From Laetiporus sulphureus 93-53 (Eukaryota > Basidiomycota > Agaricomycetes > Polyporales > Laetiporaceae): DNA of 64,000 nt. The notes under the pieces were generated by a model. The model was not told the origin of the DNA, searched no databases, and worked only from the letters and a program-made list of their open reading frames with translations. Shown here in pieces: positions 48,481 through 59,465 of this stretch. The first letter of the stretch is position 1. Each line of letters begins with the position of its first letter. Location of the stretch: contig NW_024468513.1 in NCBI RefSeq assembly GCF_001632365.1, positions 559,639 through 623,638 on the forward strand, given 5' to 3'. Made by a program: the position numbers and the translations under genes.

Positions 48481-48968
48481 CACAGGCGGTCAAGCTTACA
48501 AGGGAAGGAATATGCATAGATTCCTGATCCATACGTCCAGCACCAGCCATCGTGACATAAAGACTGCATCCTCAACCGGGAAATGACCAAAGTGATGGTG
48601 GGGATTTCACAGAGTCTTGAAGTGAGATCGATGAACAAGCCCGTCGTACTCAAGTATCTCTCTGTACCCAAGCCTATGCAAGTCCTCCCATGAAGGAGTT
48701 AACAGGCGGAGTGTGAAGCCTCAAGCTATGGCAGCGGCAGGGAAACATATCAGACAATCACAGGACCGGAACTTACGCAAAGTTCGTCGCAGTCAATCGG
48801 TCGGCGCCAATAGATACGCGCTTACGCGCTGAGAAGAATGGGAGGCGCCAAACAGCGCGTTGAGGCACGTGATGGGATTCGGGAGGTACTGTTACAGTTC
48901 TGATCTCAGGTTTCGAGCTCCGACTGCTCTCGTTATCCCTCCCCCGCCGACGACCAGCATCTTCAAGA

Positions 48969-49705
48969 ATGGGCTGTACGTCGCGCTTGCTGCTTGTTCC
49001 ACTGTTTTTCTTGTTTTTCTGACGTCCTCTACCAGCCAACAAACCCCGCGGATTGCAAGCCGCGCGCAAGCTGCGCAACGACCGCCGCGAGAATCGCTGG
49101 GTCCGTCCACCTTGCTCTCCGCCGTTAATGCGCAAATCTAACTGGATATTTTGGTTTTCCGAAATATGCGCTTATAGGCAGACAAGGCGTACAAAAAGCG
49201 TGCCCTGGGCAACATCTATAAGACCTCCCCCACAGGAGGGTCGTCGCACGCAAAGGGCATCGTCCTGGAAAAGATTGGGGTTGAGGCCAAACAGCCCAAC
49301 TCGGCTATCCGGAAGTGTGTCCGTGTCCAGTTGATCAAGAATGGAAAGAAGGTGACTGCGTTCGTGCCGGTGCGTATCTCCATACCCGATCGCCGTTGGG
49401 CGGCCCGTTCGCTTTCAACGCGTTCGAGACGCTTCACGGCGCCATGTACGACGGCTGCTAATGGTGGTTGCAGAATGATGGTTGCTTGAACTTCGTCGAC
49501 GACAACGATGAGGTCCTGATTTCTGGTTTCGGTCGCCGGGGTAAGGCCAAGGGTGATATTCCGGGTGTCCGATTCAAGGTCGTCAAGGTCTCTGGTGTTG
49601 GTCTGCTTGCGCTCTGGAAGGAGAAGAAGGTTTGTTTCATGGTTACAGCCATTTGATCCGACAGTTCCTGACATGTTCGCGTTGCAGGAAAAGCCCAGGT
49701 CATGA
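48969..49705 (+). CDS. RPS23: 40S ribosomal protein uS12 (RPS23)
   Basis: Five exons: 48969-48975, 49036-49100, 49178-49369, 49474-49629 and 49688-49705. They encode a protein of the usual ~145 residues beginning [15 protein letters not shown]. The conserved decoding-centre segments are present: [73 protein letters not shown], and the end KEKKEKPRS. uS12 lines the A-site, and the Pro in QPNSA is the hydroxylated residue of this family. The first coding exon is only 7 nt (ATGGGCT), a common pattern in fungal ribosomal genes. Every splice joins in frame. Confidence 0.98.
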
Positions 49706-50415
49706 GCACTCCACTTCCTTGGACTTCCTCTTGTCGATACAATCGCTCATGTCCGCCTCCGCTCTCATTGGTATCACATGCACTTGTACTATCTATGCGA
49801 CGCTATGCCCCTGCTAATGAACCATATGCCAAGCCAAAAAGCGGTTAGTACTTGCAGTGGGATGCCTTTCTCCATGGCCCAAATGCGCTGCAAGGACTTC
49901 TGGCCATTGCACGGTGCTTCACACCACTGTCTTCCATAGTTCAATCGACTGTGTGAAGAGTCCAGGCAAACGCAGGTCCTGCATGCTTTTCCGGCATGTC
50001 GTACCGTAGTGCAAACAGTAGTGTCCTATGTTGTCGGGATTAACCAATAGGAACTGGAAGATTCGCGACCTTCTGGCTTCGTCAATCCTACTGGTACCGA
50101 AAGACATGATCCTTCATGAAACGGCCAACATGCTGGGCCGATAAGCTCACGATGCAGTGTGAAAGAGATAAGCATAGCCTTCGGAAGTCCATTGAGGTTT
50201 ACGACGATCCAATGGACGGAGCCATCTTAGTGTAACTAAGTAAGAGTATCATAGTTCGAGAGCTGACAGGCATTGCCTGCTACTATATCACGGGTAAGGA
50301 ACCGCAGTCTGACGGTAATCGACTCGTCCAACCAGTGGTTGCGATTGACGACATGAGGCCTCCAATGGATTGCCAGATCGACGGGAAGATCAGGTAACAG
50401 AGCAACATGCCAGGG
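49706..50415. other. convergent intergenic region
   Basis: About 0.7 kb between RPS23 and the 3' end of CDS1. A minus-strand 62-codon frame at 49919-50107 (beginning MSFGTSRIDEARRSRIFQF) has a natural-looking composition but no homology or splice partners that I can see. Confidence 0.4.
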
Positions 50416-52465
50416 TCAGATATTCACAGCGATGCCCTGTCCCTCGAGGTACCGCTTTAGGTCCCCCATGAGCTCGAGCTGCTCGCGCGGTGTCAACCCG
50501 CTTACGATCATCTGGAGGAGTGAGCCGACAGAAACGTGGTGATCCCGGATGAGGCTGCTGTAATACACGTAGGTGAAGACGCCCATAAGGAACCTGCGGC
50601 TCATGTCAGCACGGACGGAGCTACAACGTCTGAAATCGGGAAGAGCGCATACTGGCAATCCATGCGGTCTGTCATCCCGCCATGTCCTGGGATGCTGTGG
50701 CCGAAGTCCTTGATGTTGAATGCACGTTTGAAGCCTGATGCGAAGAATCCTCCAAACGGTGCGACCAGAGAAGCGAAGCAAGACAGCACGAGCAGGTGGA
50801 ACTGATACGGTGCATACGGAATTGTCGTAAATTCGTAACCAGTCTGTTCCAGGATGACATTAGCTGGAGTCCGTTTACCAGGAGATGCAAGGAACGTACA
50901 GTGGTTGTCAAGAGAGCCCTCGCTGGCGACGGTATTTCCCACTCTCTCCAGACGAAGATCGGGTTCGGCTTGCAGTGCGCGGTATCACTCCAAGCACTGA
51001 CACCCAGGTCCTGAACGGGGCAGATCATGTAGTCGAAACGCATAAAGTACGTTCCCCAGAGGACGCCGAAGACAAGCGTGCTGAAAAAGGCACCCACGAA
51101 GCCTTCAACCGTCTTCTTCGGCGAGAGCTTGATCAAAGGGGTCCGTCCGTATGTGATGCCCCAGATATAGGCGAAGACATCATTGCAGATCACGAGCGAT
51201 GCAGGAACCCAGAACCAGATCATTCCTTCAAGGATGTTGTTCACGATGAAGTGACTGTCGCCCTCTTAGCCCGTCTTCCATGAAGGTGAACAATTAGCGC
51301 ATACCTTGACACCACGATGAACATCAACGTCATATGTACCCAGCAGAACAAGCCGAACTGCTGCTTGAGATATCCTCGCTTGAGAGATAGGACAAATCCT
51401 ACGAAACCGATGGTGTACAGGCAGAAGCTAATCATTCGGTGATTTGTCGCGAAGAGGGTGAGCTGCGCATCCGCGAACACGACATGCTAGGGGAAATCTC
51501 GTCAGTGGGCGAGATTGCAAGAGAAGACGGAGGATCAGGCTCACTTTGAAGTAGTATATGATGCTCTCGCCATACAGGAAGTAGTTGGTAATGGCAAAGA
51601 AGTACCAGTTCAAAGTCTTGCTCCACGGGTCACGACCGCTCGCTTCTGCATCATCTGAACCCTTCTTCTTCAGCGAGAACAGTGCTGTGACCTCGCGGTA
51701 CACCAACGTCTGGCATAGCATGACGAGGACAATCATATATGCATGACCCATGAGCAGTAATCCTAAGGAATTGGTTCTCTCAGTGCCAGCATGCATGTCA
51801 TGACATCAGGATCACTCACCAATGAATCCACCGATCATGATGAATGTCCACAACGTCCTCGTCAGGAAACTTCGCCATTTCTTCACCTTCTCTTTGTCTT
51901 CTGCGCGAACTTGTTTTTCCAATGCATCTCCCGCGTCACCGTTCGCAGTATGACGATTCGCACGGGCCGATAATGGCGGCTTCTCGTTGGAAGCGTATCT
52001 CAGTGCTTGTGTCTTGCCGTTGGGCATGGAGAGCGGGGCTGTTGCAGACGCGGACGTCACGGACACACCAGGCTTTTCCTGTTGCGACTGTGGCAGTGCT
52101 GCTTTTGATGGGATGTGCTTGTGCAAGTATTCCACAGGGATACCGAGGGGGCCCTCTTCTGAGGAAACATTTGCCCTCGAGGGCGGCACTGAAGGCTTTG
52201 CCTGCTCCTCGGTTGACTCATTCGAGGACGAAAGAGCATCAGATGTTAAAGACTTTGCTAGCGATGGTTCCCCACTGGGCGCCGATGTTGAGCTTGCTGC
52301 CTGCAGGCGGGAGGCGCGCGCTGCCGCCTTGCGCTGTTGCTGCCGTTCGTAGCGCGCTGCAGCTTTCGCTTTCTTCAACGCAGACTTAGACGGTTTTGAA
52401 GCGGATTCTTCTCCGCTGCGAGGGCCAATATCAGCGAAGGAAACTGAACTGCGCGCGAAATCCAT
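50416..52465 (-). CDS. CDS1: phosphatidate cytidylyltransferase (CDP-diacylglycerol synthase)
   Basis: It converts phosphatidic acid and CTP to CDP-diacylglycerol in the ER, the precursor of phosphatidylinositol and other phospholipids. The N-terminal ~200 residues are charged and Ala/Ser-rich ([20 protein letters not shown]), with no conserved domain. Then come the family's TM segments: [54 protein letters not shown], and [20 protein letters not shown]. The catalytic signature is [20 protein letters not shown] followed by DRMDCQ, with the conserved Asp pair. The C-terminal [20 protein letters not shown] leads to a lumenal tail. Several introns split the membrane part. Length and order match fungal CDS1. 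The stop is at 50416. Confidence 0.96.
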
Positions 52466-53097
52466 ACCTCTCCGGCGGCGACGCCGGGGGAGACTCCTCG
52501 CGTGCTTCCTCCCCGCTTTCCTCCCCTGATTCGACTCCCAGCGCGTCGAAGGCGGTTCTGGAGACCCATGAAGGGCGACTTGTCTGCGACTTCACGCTCA
52601 TGGCTGACGAGAGCAGGGCAATACAGCCTGGTCACGATAGTGATGAATGGCAAGAGACAGAGAGCCTTGCTAGAGCCGAGCACATCAGTGTTGACACGCG
52701 GCGGGGATAACGTGGAGTCAGTGACCATGTACGTGGAGTACTAAATCCACGTGAATACGCTGTCCATTTTGCTTAAAGCTCGCGTTAACACATTGATCAA
52801 CTGAGAACACAACAGCTACTTGAATGATGCGTGCACTCATGCCACTCCCCATGACATGAATACAGTATAGTCTATTGAAAGGCCACCAGAGCCCCCAGAG
52901 CACAGGAGCAGCAAAGCCAATAAGTAAGGTGATAACAAGTACAATCGACCCTGTACGAATAATACGCAATTGCGAGAAGCGATGCGACTACGGGTGCAAT
53001 GGGATAGAACGATGGAATGACGAGTCCACGAGGATATCTCGAATAAAATGTGTCGAAGGCTAATATTGCGGGATCCATGCAACGATGCGAGCAGTGT
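52466..53097. other. spacer between CDS1 and TOP1
   Basis: 632 bp containing the CDS1 promoter and the TOP1 3' untranslated region (both genes minus strand). Small open frames on both strands have no recognisable features. Confidence 0.5.
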
Positions 53098-56000
53098 TTA
53101 GAACTTCCAGTCCGATTCAACTTCCATAGCCCAGGGGACTGCATTCCAAGTCAGTAAGAAGCTGGTAGATCAACCGAAGTTGAAACGCACATTTCGTCAG
53201 GAGAGTCTTAGAGAAGATCTTCTCTATGGGAACGCCGTGCGTTTTGCACCATGCGGCCGTGATTCTATCGAGAACGGAATTTGTAGAAGACGATATGCAT
53301 CTCAGCGGCGAACTCACCTCGGATCTAGGTAGTTGATCTTACTGTTGATGTCATAATCAGTAAAGCAGTTTCATCACGCAACAAGCAATCGCCCTACCTC
53401 GTGCCTAACGCAACTTCCTTACCGGCTTCCCGATCCTCCATCTGCAGCTTGAACGTCTTTACCTTCTCATCTAGCTTCTCTATAGCCTCTTCTATCTTCT
53501 CTAAAGGCCGGTCCCTCTTCAACACAGCCTTCCCGGTCCCACGCTCTTTCTTCAGTATCTTGAACTCATCCTCAACCTCTTTGCGCTTCGTCTTCAGGAC
53601 AGACTCATCTTGTGGCTGCTTACCCTCTTCGACGAGCTTCTCATTGTCTTTCGCGAACTTCTTTTCGACGCGCTCTAGTTCCTTCGCCTTTGCCTGCTCC
53701 TCATGCTCGGCGATCGCATCGTCATCGAGGTCAGACTCGTCTTGCGCATACTTCGCCTTCTTCTTGTACTTGGAGTCGATGGCGAACATAGCGTGCCGCA
53801 ACTTCATGCGTTCGTACTTCATGCCACGCAACTGTTCCGATGTCCAATTAGCTCGCAGTCTTCGTGCCGATATGTACGACAAACCTTATCCTTCATCTTG
53901 CCCATTGATTGCTCGTGCGTCTTCGGGACAGCCCTTTGATGATTGCAGAGAATAGCCACCATGCGGTTCGCATGGTTGTATGCATTGAGCTTCTCCTGGA
54001 CTGTCTTTTTATCCGAGATTCCCTGGTCCAACTGTTGCTGGAACGTGATCGAGGCATTGTATGTTCGGAAGACCTTCGCAGTCAGGCCCTTCATATATGA
54101 GGCCAAATGCTTATTCAAGCTGCTTGTCTGCCCTTGCGCTAAGTTCCTCTGTCAGGTGCAGACCGGTGGGCACTTACGTTAACGCGATCGAACAACCCAT
54201 CATTGTCGTCCTTGCCATCCTTGAAGATTCGTATGTTCTTGAATACTTGGTCCTCGACGGTGACTTGGTTGTAGTAGCGGATGGAGTCCTTACCCAGGAA
54301 GTCGAAGACGAGCTGGTTCGGTGGCAGCAGTGTGACGTGCTCGCACCGGAGAGAGCAACAACCAACGGTATCCGCCTCATCCTCACCCTTCTCGTTTCCA
54401 GCTCGAAGAGCGAGGCGATCGATGAAGTACATCGCAGTCGCTCTTTGTCGATCGGCCATGACCTTGCTCTTCAGATCGACGTTGTAATCTTGCCGTATAC
54501 GATCGACAAATTGCTGCGGAGGGGTCAGTTAAGCCATCCGCATGCATATAAGGAGCAATTCACTACCAACCTTCAGCTCTCGCGCCTTCTCGAACTTCTG
54601 CATATCGCTCTGGCCCTTGATAGAGCTGCCTGCTGCCAAGAAGACGTACTTATGGTTGCCGTTGACATTCTCAGTCCACGTTGCCAGCCAGGTGACCGTG
54701 TTGTCGTGCATCACCTCCTTCCACTGGCCCGGGACATTGGGCTTAGGAATGGGAACGCCCTCGCCGATGTTAATCGTGATATCTTCAGGTCGCACGCGCA
54801 GCTGCATGACATCCACATATATCAACAACCGCCGCATACATCCGATGTAGCATACTACCTTCAGCGCACCCTTCTTCGGGTGGTCACCACGACCTCTGAA
54901 GAGGCCGGGTGGTTCCACTCGAAAGTTGCCCACCTTCTCCTTACGTGCATCAAGGACGCAGTGCGTATACGGTGCCTCGAGAGCGTCTTTAGTTGCCTTC
55001 GCCTCTTTTTTCTCAGCAGCAGTCATTGACTTCTTCCTTGCTTTCTCCTCTTCGAAGAACTCATACATCGGGCGGAAGTCACACAGATTGAACTCGGTGA
55101 CCTTAGTTCCGTCACGCTGCAAATAGTCGAATGTAAGGGCCAAGCGAGGCAACTTGGATAGGAGCATACGTACAGGAGGGTGCTTCTTCAACACCTTGAT
55201 CCAATCACTGAAGAAGTTCTTGTTGAAGGTTGCGTCCTTTGCATGCTCCGTCTCCAGCATTGCTGCGTAGAACCCCGCAACCTCTTCCGACTCAAGGGGA
55301 AGGTCGAGCGTTTTGCCTTATATATCGGCAGGTGTTAGACTATGCCACACTTATGCTATAGCACAATATAAGACGTACCGTTGTACCTCATTTTTACATG
55401 ACGAGGCAAAGGTTCATAAGGAGGAGGGAAGTAGACGCCGTTGTGCTCTAAGGTCTGCCATTTCACAGTACCGTCCCCGTTCGGATCCTGCTCCCACCAC
55501 CGGAAGACGTCCTCTTCCCCCTCTTTCTTTTTCTTCCCCCTTTTCGGAGACGGCTCTGGCTCTTCACTCTTCACCTTGCCATTCGGCTTGCGAGTAGATG
55601 CTGCCGAACTTGCCTTCTCTTTCCGGACCCGCTTCGTCGGGGCTTTCTTCGCCTTGGTGATTGGCTTCTCGTCGTCGGACGAGCTCTCCCCATTGTCATC
55701 ACCGTCCGACTTGAGCTTGCGTTTGACTCTACGAGGAGCTTTCTTGGTAATAGGGTTTTTGTCGGATTCCGAGCCGGGAGGGTAATCCGCATCTTCTTCC
55801 TGCTTGACTTTCTTTTTGGCCGGCTTGCTGGCAGCTTTGCCATAAGTAGTCGTAGCGCGCTTGCTCTTCGTAATCGGCGCGTCATCGTCATCGTCGTCGG
55901 TCTCAACAGACTTCTTCTTCCCGTTGATAGCGCGCGCGCCATTTGTACGCGCCCGGCGACGAGGCTTCGCAGGCGAAGACGATAGCGGCTTATCCTCTTC

Positions 56001-56308
56001 ACTAGAGCTGGTGTCAGACGGGAGCTTCTTGCGCTTCACAGCGCGCACAGGTGTCATGGACTCAGACTTCACGCGCGAGACTTGTGACTGCAATCAAGCC
56101 AGCACATCACGCGCCTTAGCCATGCATTTTTGGTAACAATTCTGAACAAAAAACTTACGAGTGGCTGGTCGTCGTCCTCGCTCATGGACGACTCCTGGGC
56201 TGCCCGCCCGTTGCCATTCGCCACGACGTGGCCGTTCTGATGGCTTGGGCCCGCCTTGAGACGGATGGGCTTGTCGTCATCAGAGTACATGTCGACGTCG
56301 GCAGACAT
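53098..56308 (-). CDS. TOP1: DNA topoisomerase I (type IB)
   Basis: The start at 56308 reads [16 protein letters not shown] long charged N-terminal domain (about 250 residues) is full of Lys and Asp runs, including three copies of an (A/N/K)PITK motif. The core begins [19 protein letters not shown] and continues through [16 protein letters not shown], the [16 protein letters not shown] linker, [49 protein letters not shown] (with the catalytic Arg), and LFDRVN. After a coiled linker rich in Lys/Glu comes the C-terminal domain with SKINYLDPR, the active-site Tyr that forms the 3'-phosphotyrosyl bond, then [19 protein letters not shown] and the end [11 protein letters not shown]. The Tyr lies on a 24-nt exon (53318-53341). 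It relaxes supercoils for replication and transcription. Divergent from NDUFB3. Confidence 0.98.
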
Positions 56309-56578
56309 GATGGGGGAGGCAGGAATGATCGTCCAGACGCAGTGCAGGGGTAGTCTAGAGGGATGAAGGGGTCTTGGGAGAAGGAGCAATAATCTGGGGT
56401 GTTTGTCCTGATCGGCTCCATAAGTTGAAGTGACAGATGGCCTGCCCTAAAGTCAATCTTGTGGCGCGAGCTGCCGTGGTCTGCGAGCCATTTCCAGATA
56501 TACGTAGTTGGCGACCAAGTACGGCTTTATTTCCCTTCATTCTCGACCTCAGGATCGTTGACGGTCGCGCCTTGGCAG
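56309..56578. promoter_or_regulatory. divergent promoter of TOP1 and NDUFB3-like gene
   Basis: 270 bp between the two ATGs transcribed in opposite directions. No defined element was recognised. It must serve a nuclear and a mitochondrial gene. Confidence 0.6.
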
Positions 56579-56776
56579 ATGGCAAACACACCACCGTCTC
56601 CCCCTCTTTTCCGAGACCCCTGGGCAAAGCGGGAGGCCTGGCGGAAACACCCGATCTTCGCGAAACGCGCTATGTTCGCCCGCACGTTCCCCGGCTTGGG
56701 CATCGCTACAGTGGCCTTTGCTACCTATGTTCTCGTGGATAACCTCTACCTGAATGCAAAGCCCGAGTCTCATTGA
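56579..56776 (+). CDS. NADH:ubiquinone oxidoreductase B12 subunit (NDUFB3-like)
   Basis: A single 65-codon exon: MANTPPSPPLFRDPWAKRE, then WRKHPIFAKRAMFARTFPG, then the membrane helix LGIATVAFATYVLVDNLYL. The DPW-R-EAWR-HP pattern followed by one TM helix is the complex I accessory subunit NDUFB3/B12. Size is at the short end of the family. It sits in the inner mitochondrial membrane arm of complex I. ATG at 56579 is the first in this frame with such a match. Good confidence despite its length. Confidence 0.83.
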   Translation: MANTPPSPPLFRDPWAKREAWRKHPIFAKRAMFARTFPGLGIATVAFATYVLVDNLYLNAKPESH

Positions 56777-57173
56777 AGTCCGGCTTCCCCGAGGTGTGTC
56801 ATTCTCTAAATCATGCCATCGACAATCCGTGACATGTAGCCAGAGTCTAGTTGCATGATACGCTTTGACGCATCAGAATCAGATGTGTCGCTTCCATTTG
56901 CCACTGCACTTGAACCATATGCACCGCTGTTCATGCATTCTCGCCAGCGGAATGCGATGAAACACCCGGCGGGAAGCGAGTTTTCTCGTCTCATATAACT
57001 CCTTCTGTACGCATTCATGCTATGTTACATAGCCCAGTTCCCGAAGAAGCCAGGAATACACAACTACATTAGATCTATTGCCTCCCAAACCAGTAACGAC
57101 CCTCAGGACCTCTGTTTGAGTAGTGCCGCCGATTCTACTCGATCGAGACCATGACGAGAAGTGCCAACTGCCC
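56777..57173. other. convergent intergenic region
   Basis: About 0.4 kb holding the 3' ends of NDUFB3 and ILV1. No gene seen. Confidence 0.5.
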
Positions 57174-59083
57174 TCAAACCCTCAAATACCGTCTGTAGAC
57201 CTCGTTCTGTGTTTCCTCGACGTAAGGATACCCAAGGTTACTCAAAAAGGCAGCAAACTCGTGAGACTCCTCGGGTGGAACTTGAATTCCTGCAAGCACC
57301 TTCCCAAGGTCTAAGCAATCCGAGTTATCACTAGCTGCCGAATCGACGTCTTCCCCATCACTCACCTGCACCATGGTTCCGATAGTGGAACAACGAAATG
57401 TTCCATCCAGAATGAAGACCGAGCAAGAACTTTCGAAGTGCTCCAGGTCTTTCAGGGAACTCTTCAAATGTCACTCTATGAGCCCTTGCGCGTCTCAGGA
57501 ACCGGGAATTCAGCTTACCGAACCTGAAAAGCCGCTCATTAGGCACGTTCTGACAACCACCGATCATGTATCGGGCATGTGTCTTGGCCATTTCGTCGTC
57601 GCTAATGTCGAAGCCTTTCATATCTTGCCGCTCAAGTGCGGCGAGAACGTCCGCAACCTCGCTTGCGCGAGACTTAGTCTCAAGCTTGAAGGATAAAAAT
57701 ATCTGAGCGCGCTGCGGGTTGCTGTACCGATAGATGAATTCAGTCGTGGCGCGTGGATGGATCACACTGTGTAGCTTGATGAAGCTAAGAGGCACAGGTT
57801 ATTCAAGTAGGGCGGATGAGAACCGGCAATGCACATACCTCCCGGGCTTCTCTGGTATCTCGACGCTGAGAAGAGCCTCTCGGCCTTCGCCAAGCTCTGC
57901 GCGCTCGGCAACGAATCGCAAGCGGTCAAAATTCATGTTTGCGCCGCTCACCACCGCCACGAACTTTTTCTGTGCGCCAATGAGCTGATTATCTGTAATG
58001 TATCTCTTTAGTCCTGCCAGAGCTAAGGCCCCAGCGGGCTCTGTAATAGAACGTGTCTCTGATATAGATGTATCAGCCTGTTGAGCTTGTTCATATGCCG
58101 GACCTGCGTACCTTCGAAGACATCCTTGATGGCCGCGCAGAGCTCGTCATTGTCCACCTTGACCACACCATCCAGCAACTCTTTGCAGATTCTGAACGGC
58201 TCAGCGCCGACGATCTTCACGGCCGTTCCATCGCTGAACGGTCCGACTTCGTCTAACGTAACTCGCTCTCCTTTCTTGAGACTGCGATCCATCGCGTCTC
58301 CATCGTGGGTCTCGGCCCCGATAACTTTTGTTTTCGGGGCACCTATCCTTTTGATGTATTCACAGATTCCAGCCACGAGCCCACCGCCACCGACAGCGGC
58401 GAAAACACCGTCCAGACTTTCAGCGTCCGGTATTTGCTTGAGAATCTCCATGCCAATGGTCCCTTGACCTGCTACAACTAGCGGGTCATCATACGGAGGG
58501 ACAAAGATGAGCCCGTGACTAGCCGCTAGGCGGGCGCATTCCGCTTTTGCTTCGTCGAAGTCTTGACCGTACAGTACGACTTTTGCGCCAAGGCGCGACA
58601 CGTTGCGCACCTTGATAGATGGTGTGCCTTTGGGCATGACAATAGTGCACGGGATACCCAGTCTTGAACCTGAGAGAGCGACACCCTGTGCATGGTTCCC
58701 TGCACCATATCATTCGAGCCCTCAATTGCAGACCGAACCAAGCCCGAAAACTACGCACACTAACCCGCACTGCAAGTGACGACACCTTTCCAGCGTTCCT
58801 CCTCTGTCAAGCTCGCCATGAAGTTGTATGCGCCCCTGATCTTGAAGCTGAACACCTCCTGGAGATCTTCGCGTTTGAGATATATTTGATTTCCATATCG
58901 CGCACTCAAGTTAGGGCAGAATACGAGCGGCGTCTCCTTCAGGATCTCGTAGACTTTGGAGGTCAAGATGAGCCTCAGATAGTCCGGCGTACCAGAAGGC
59001 AGCAGATGGTGTGCAGACAATCTAGCGTAGGCAATCGGTTGGGGGGCGTTTGAGGCGTATTCGAGAGTGGCCGCAGCAGACAT
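57174..59083 (-). CDS. ILV1: threonine dehydratase, biosynthetic
   Basis: It deaminates threonine to 2-oxobutyrate, the first step of isoleucine synthesis, in the mitochondrion. ATG at 59083 ([19 protein letters not shown]). The PLP domain has the Schiff-base Lys in [10 protein letters not shown], and shows [18 protein letters not shown], the glycine loop [12 protein letters not shown], and [13 protein letters not shown] near its end. Two ACT-like regulatory repeats follow: [19 protein letters not shown] and [19 protein letters not shown]. Isoleucine normally inhibits through these, and both are present, so feedback control is likely. Several introns split the gene. The end is VYRRYLRV before the stop at 57174. 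Confidence 0.96.
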
Positions 59084-59465
59084 GACTGTCAATTACTGCA
59101 GAGAGTAATGCCGCACGTCGATGATCAGTGTGCAGTTGGTGGAAATTTGGCTGAAAATCAAAATGACTCACTGATGGGCGCCACCGTCGGAATTCGAAGA
59201 GTTGATCTCAGTGTCGACTTACGGCATGGCCGAGCACGATGGCCGAATTTTAACTTTGCGGCGAGCTGTACCCGCCGCGTGCACTCGGACTCGTGATGGA
59301 GGTATGAGAAGAGTGGCTCGATTACGGATACAATCGGAAAATATTGGCATGAGCAATTATTACAGCGGACAGAAGCATACAACTGGAACAACAAAGAGAG
59401 CGCGGAAAGATGAGAATCGATAGCTATCCAAATGGTAAGACAGAACGAGAGAAACCATAAACACG
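59084..59465. other. spacer between ILV1 and the PHD gene
   Basis: About 0.38 kb: the ILV1 promoter, and the 3' end of the next minus-strand gene. No gene seen. Confidence 0.5.

Noticed and set aside
51844..52389. 181-codon plus-strand open frame
   Set aside because: Antisense to the low-complexity N-terminus of CDS1; no domain.
54061..55029. 322-codon plus-strand open frame
   Set aside because: Lies antisense to strongly conserved TOP1 coding exons; a shadow frame.
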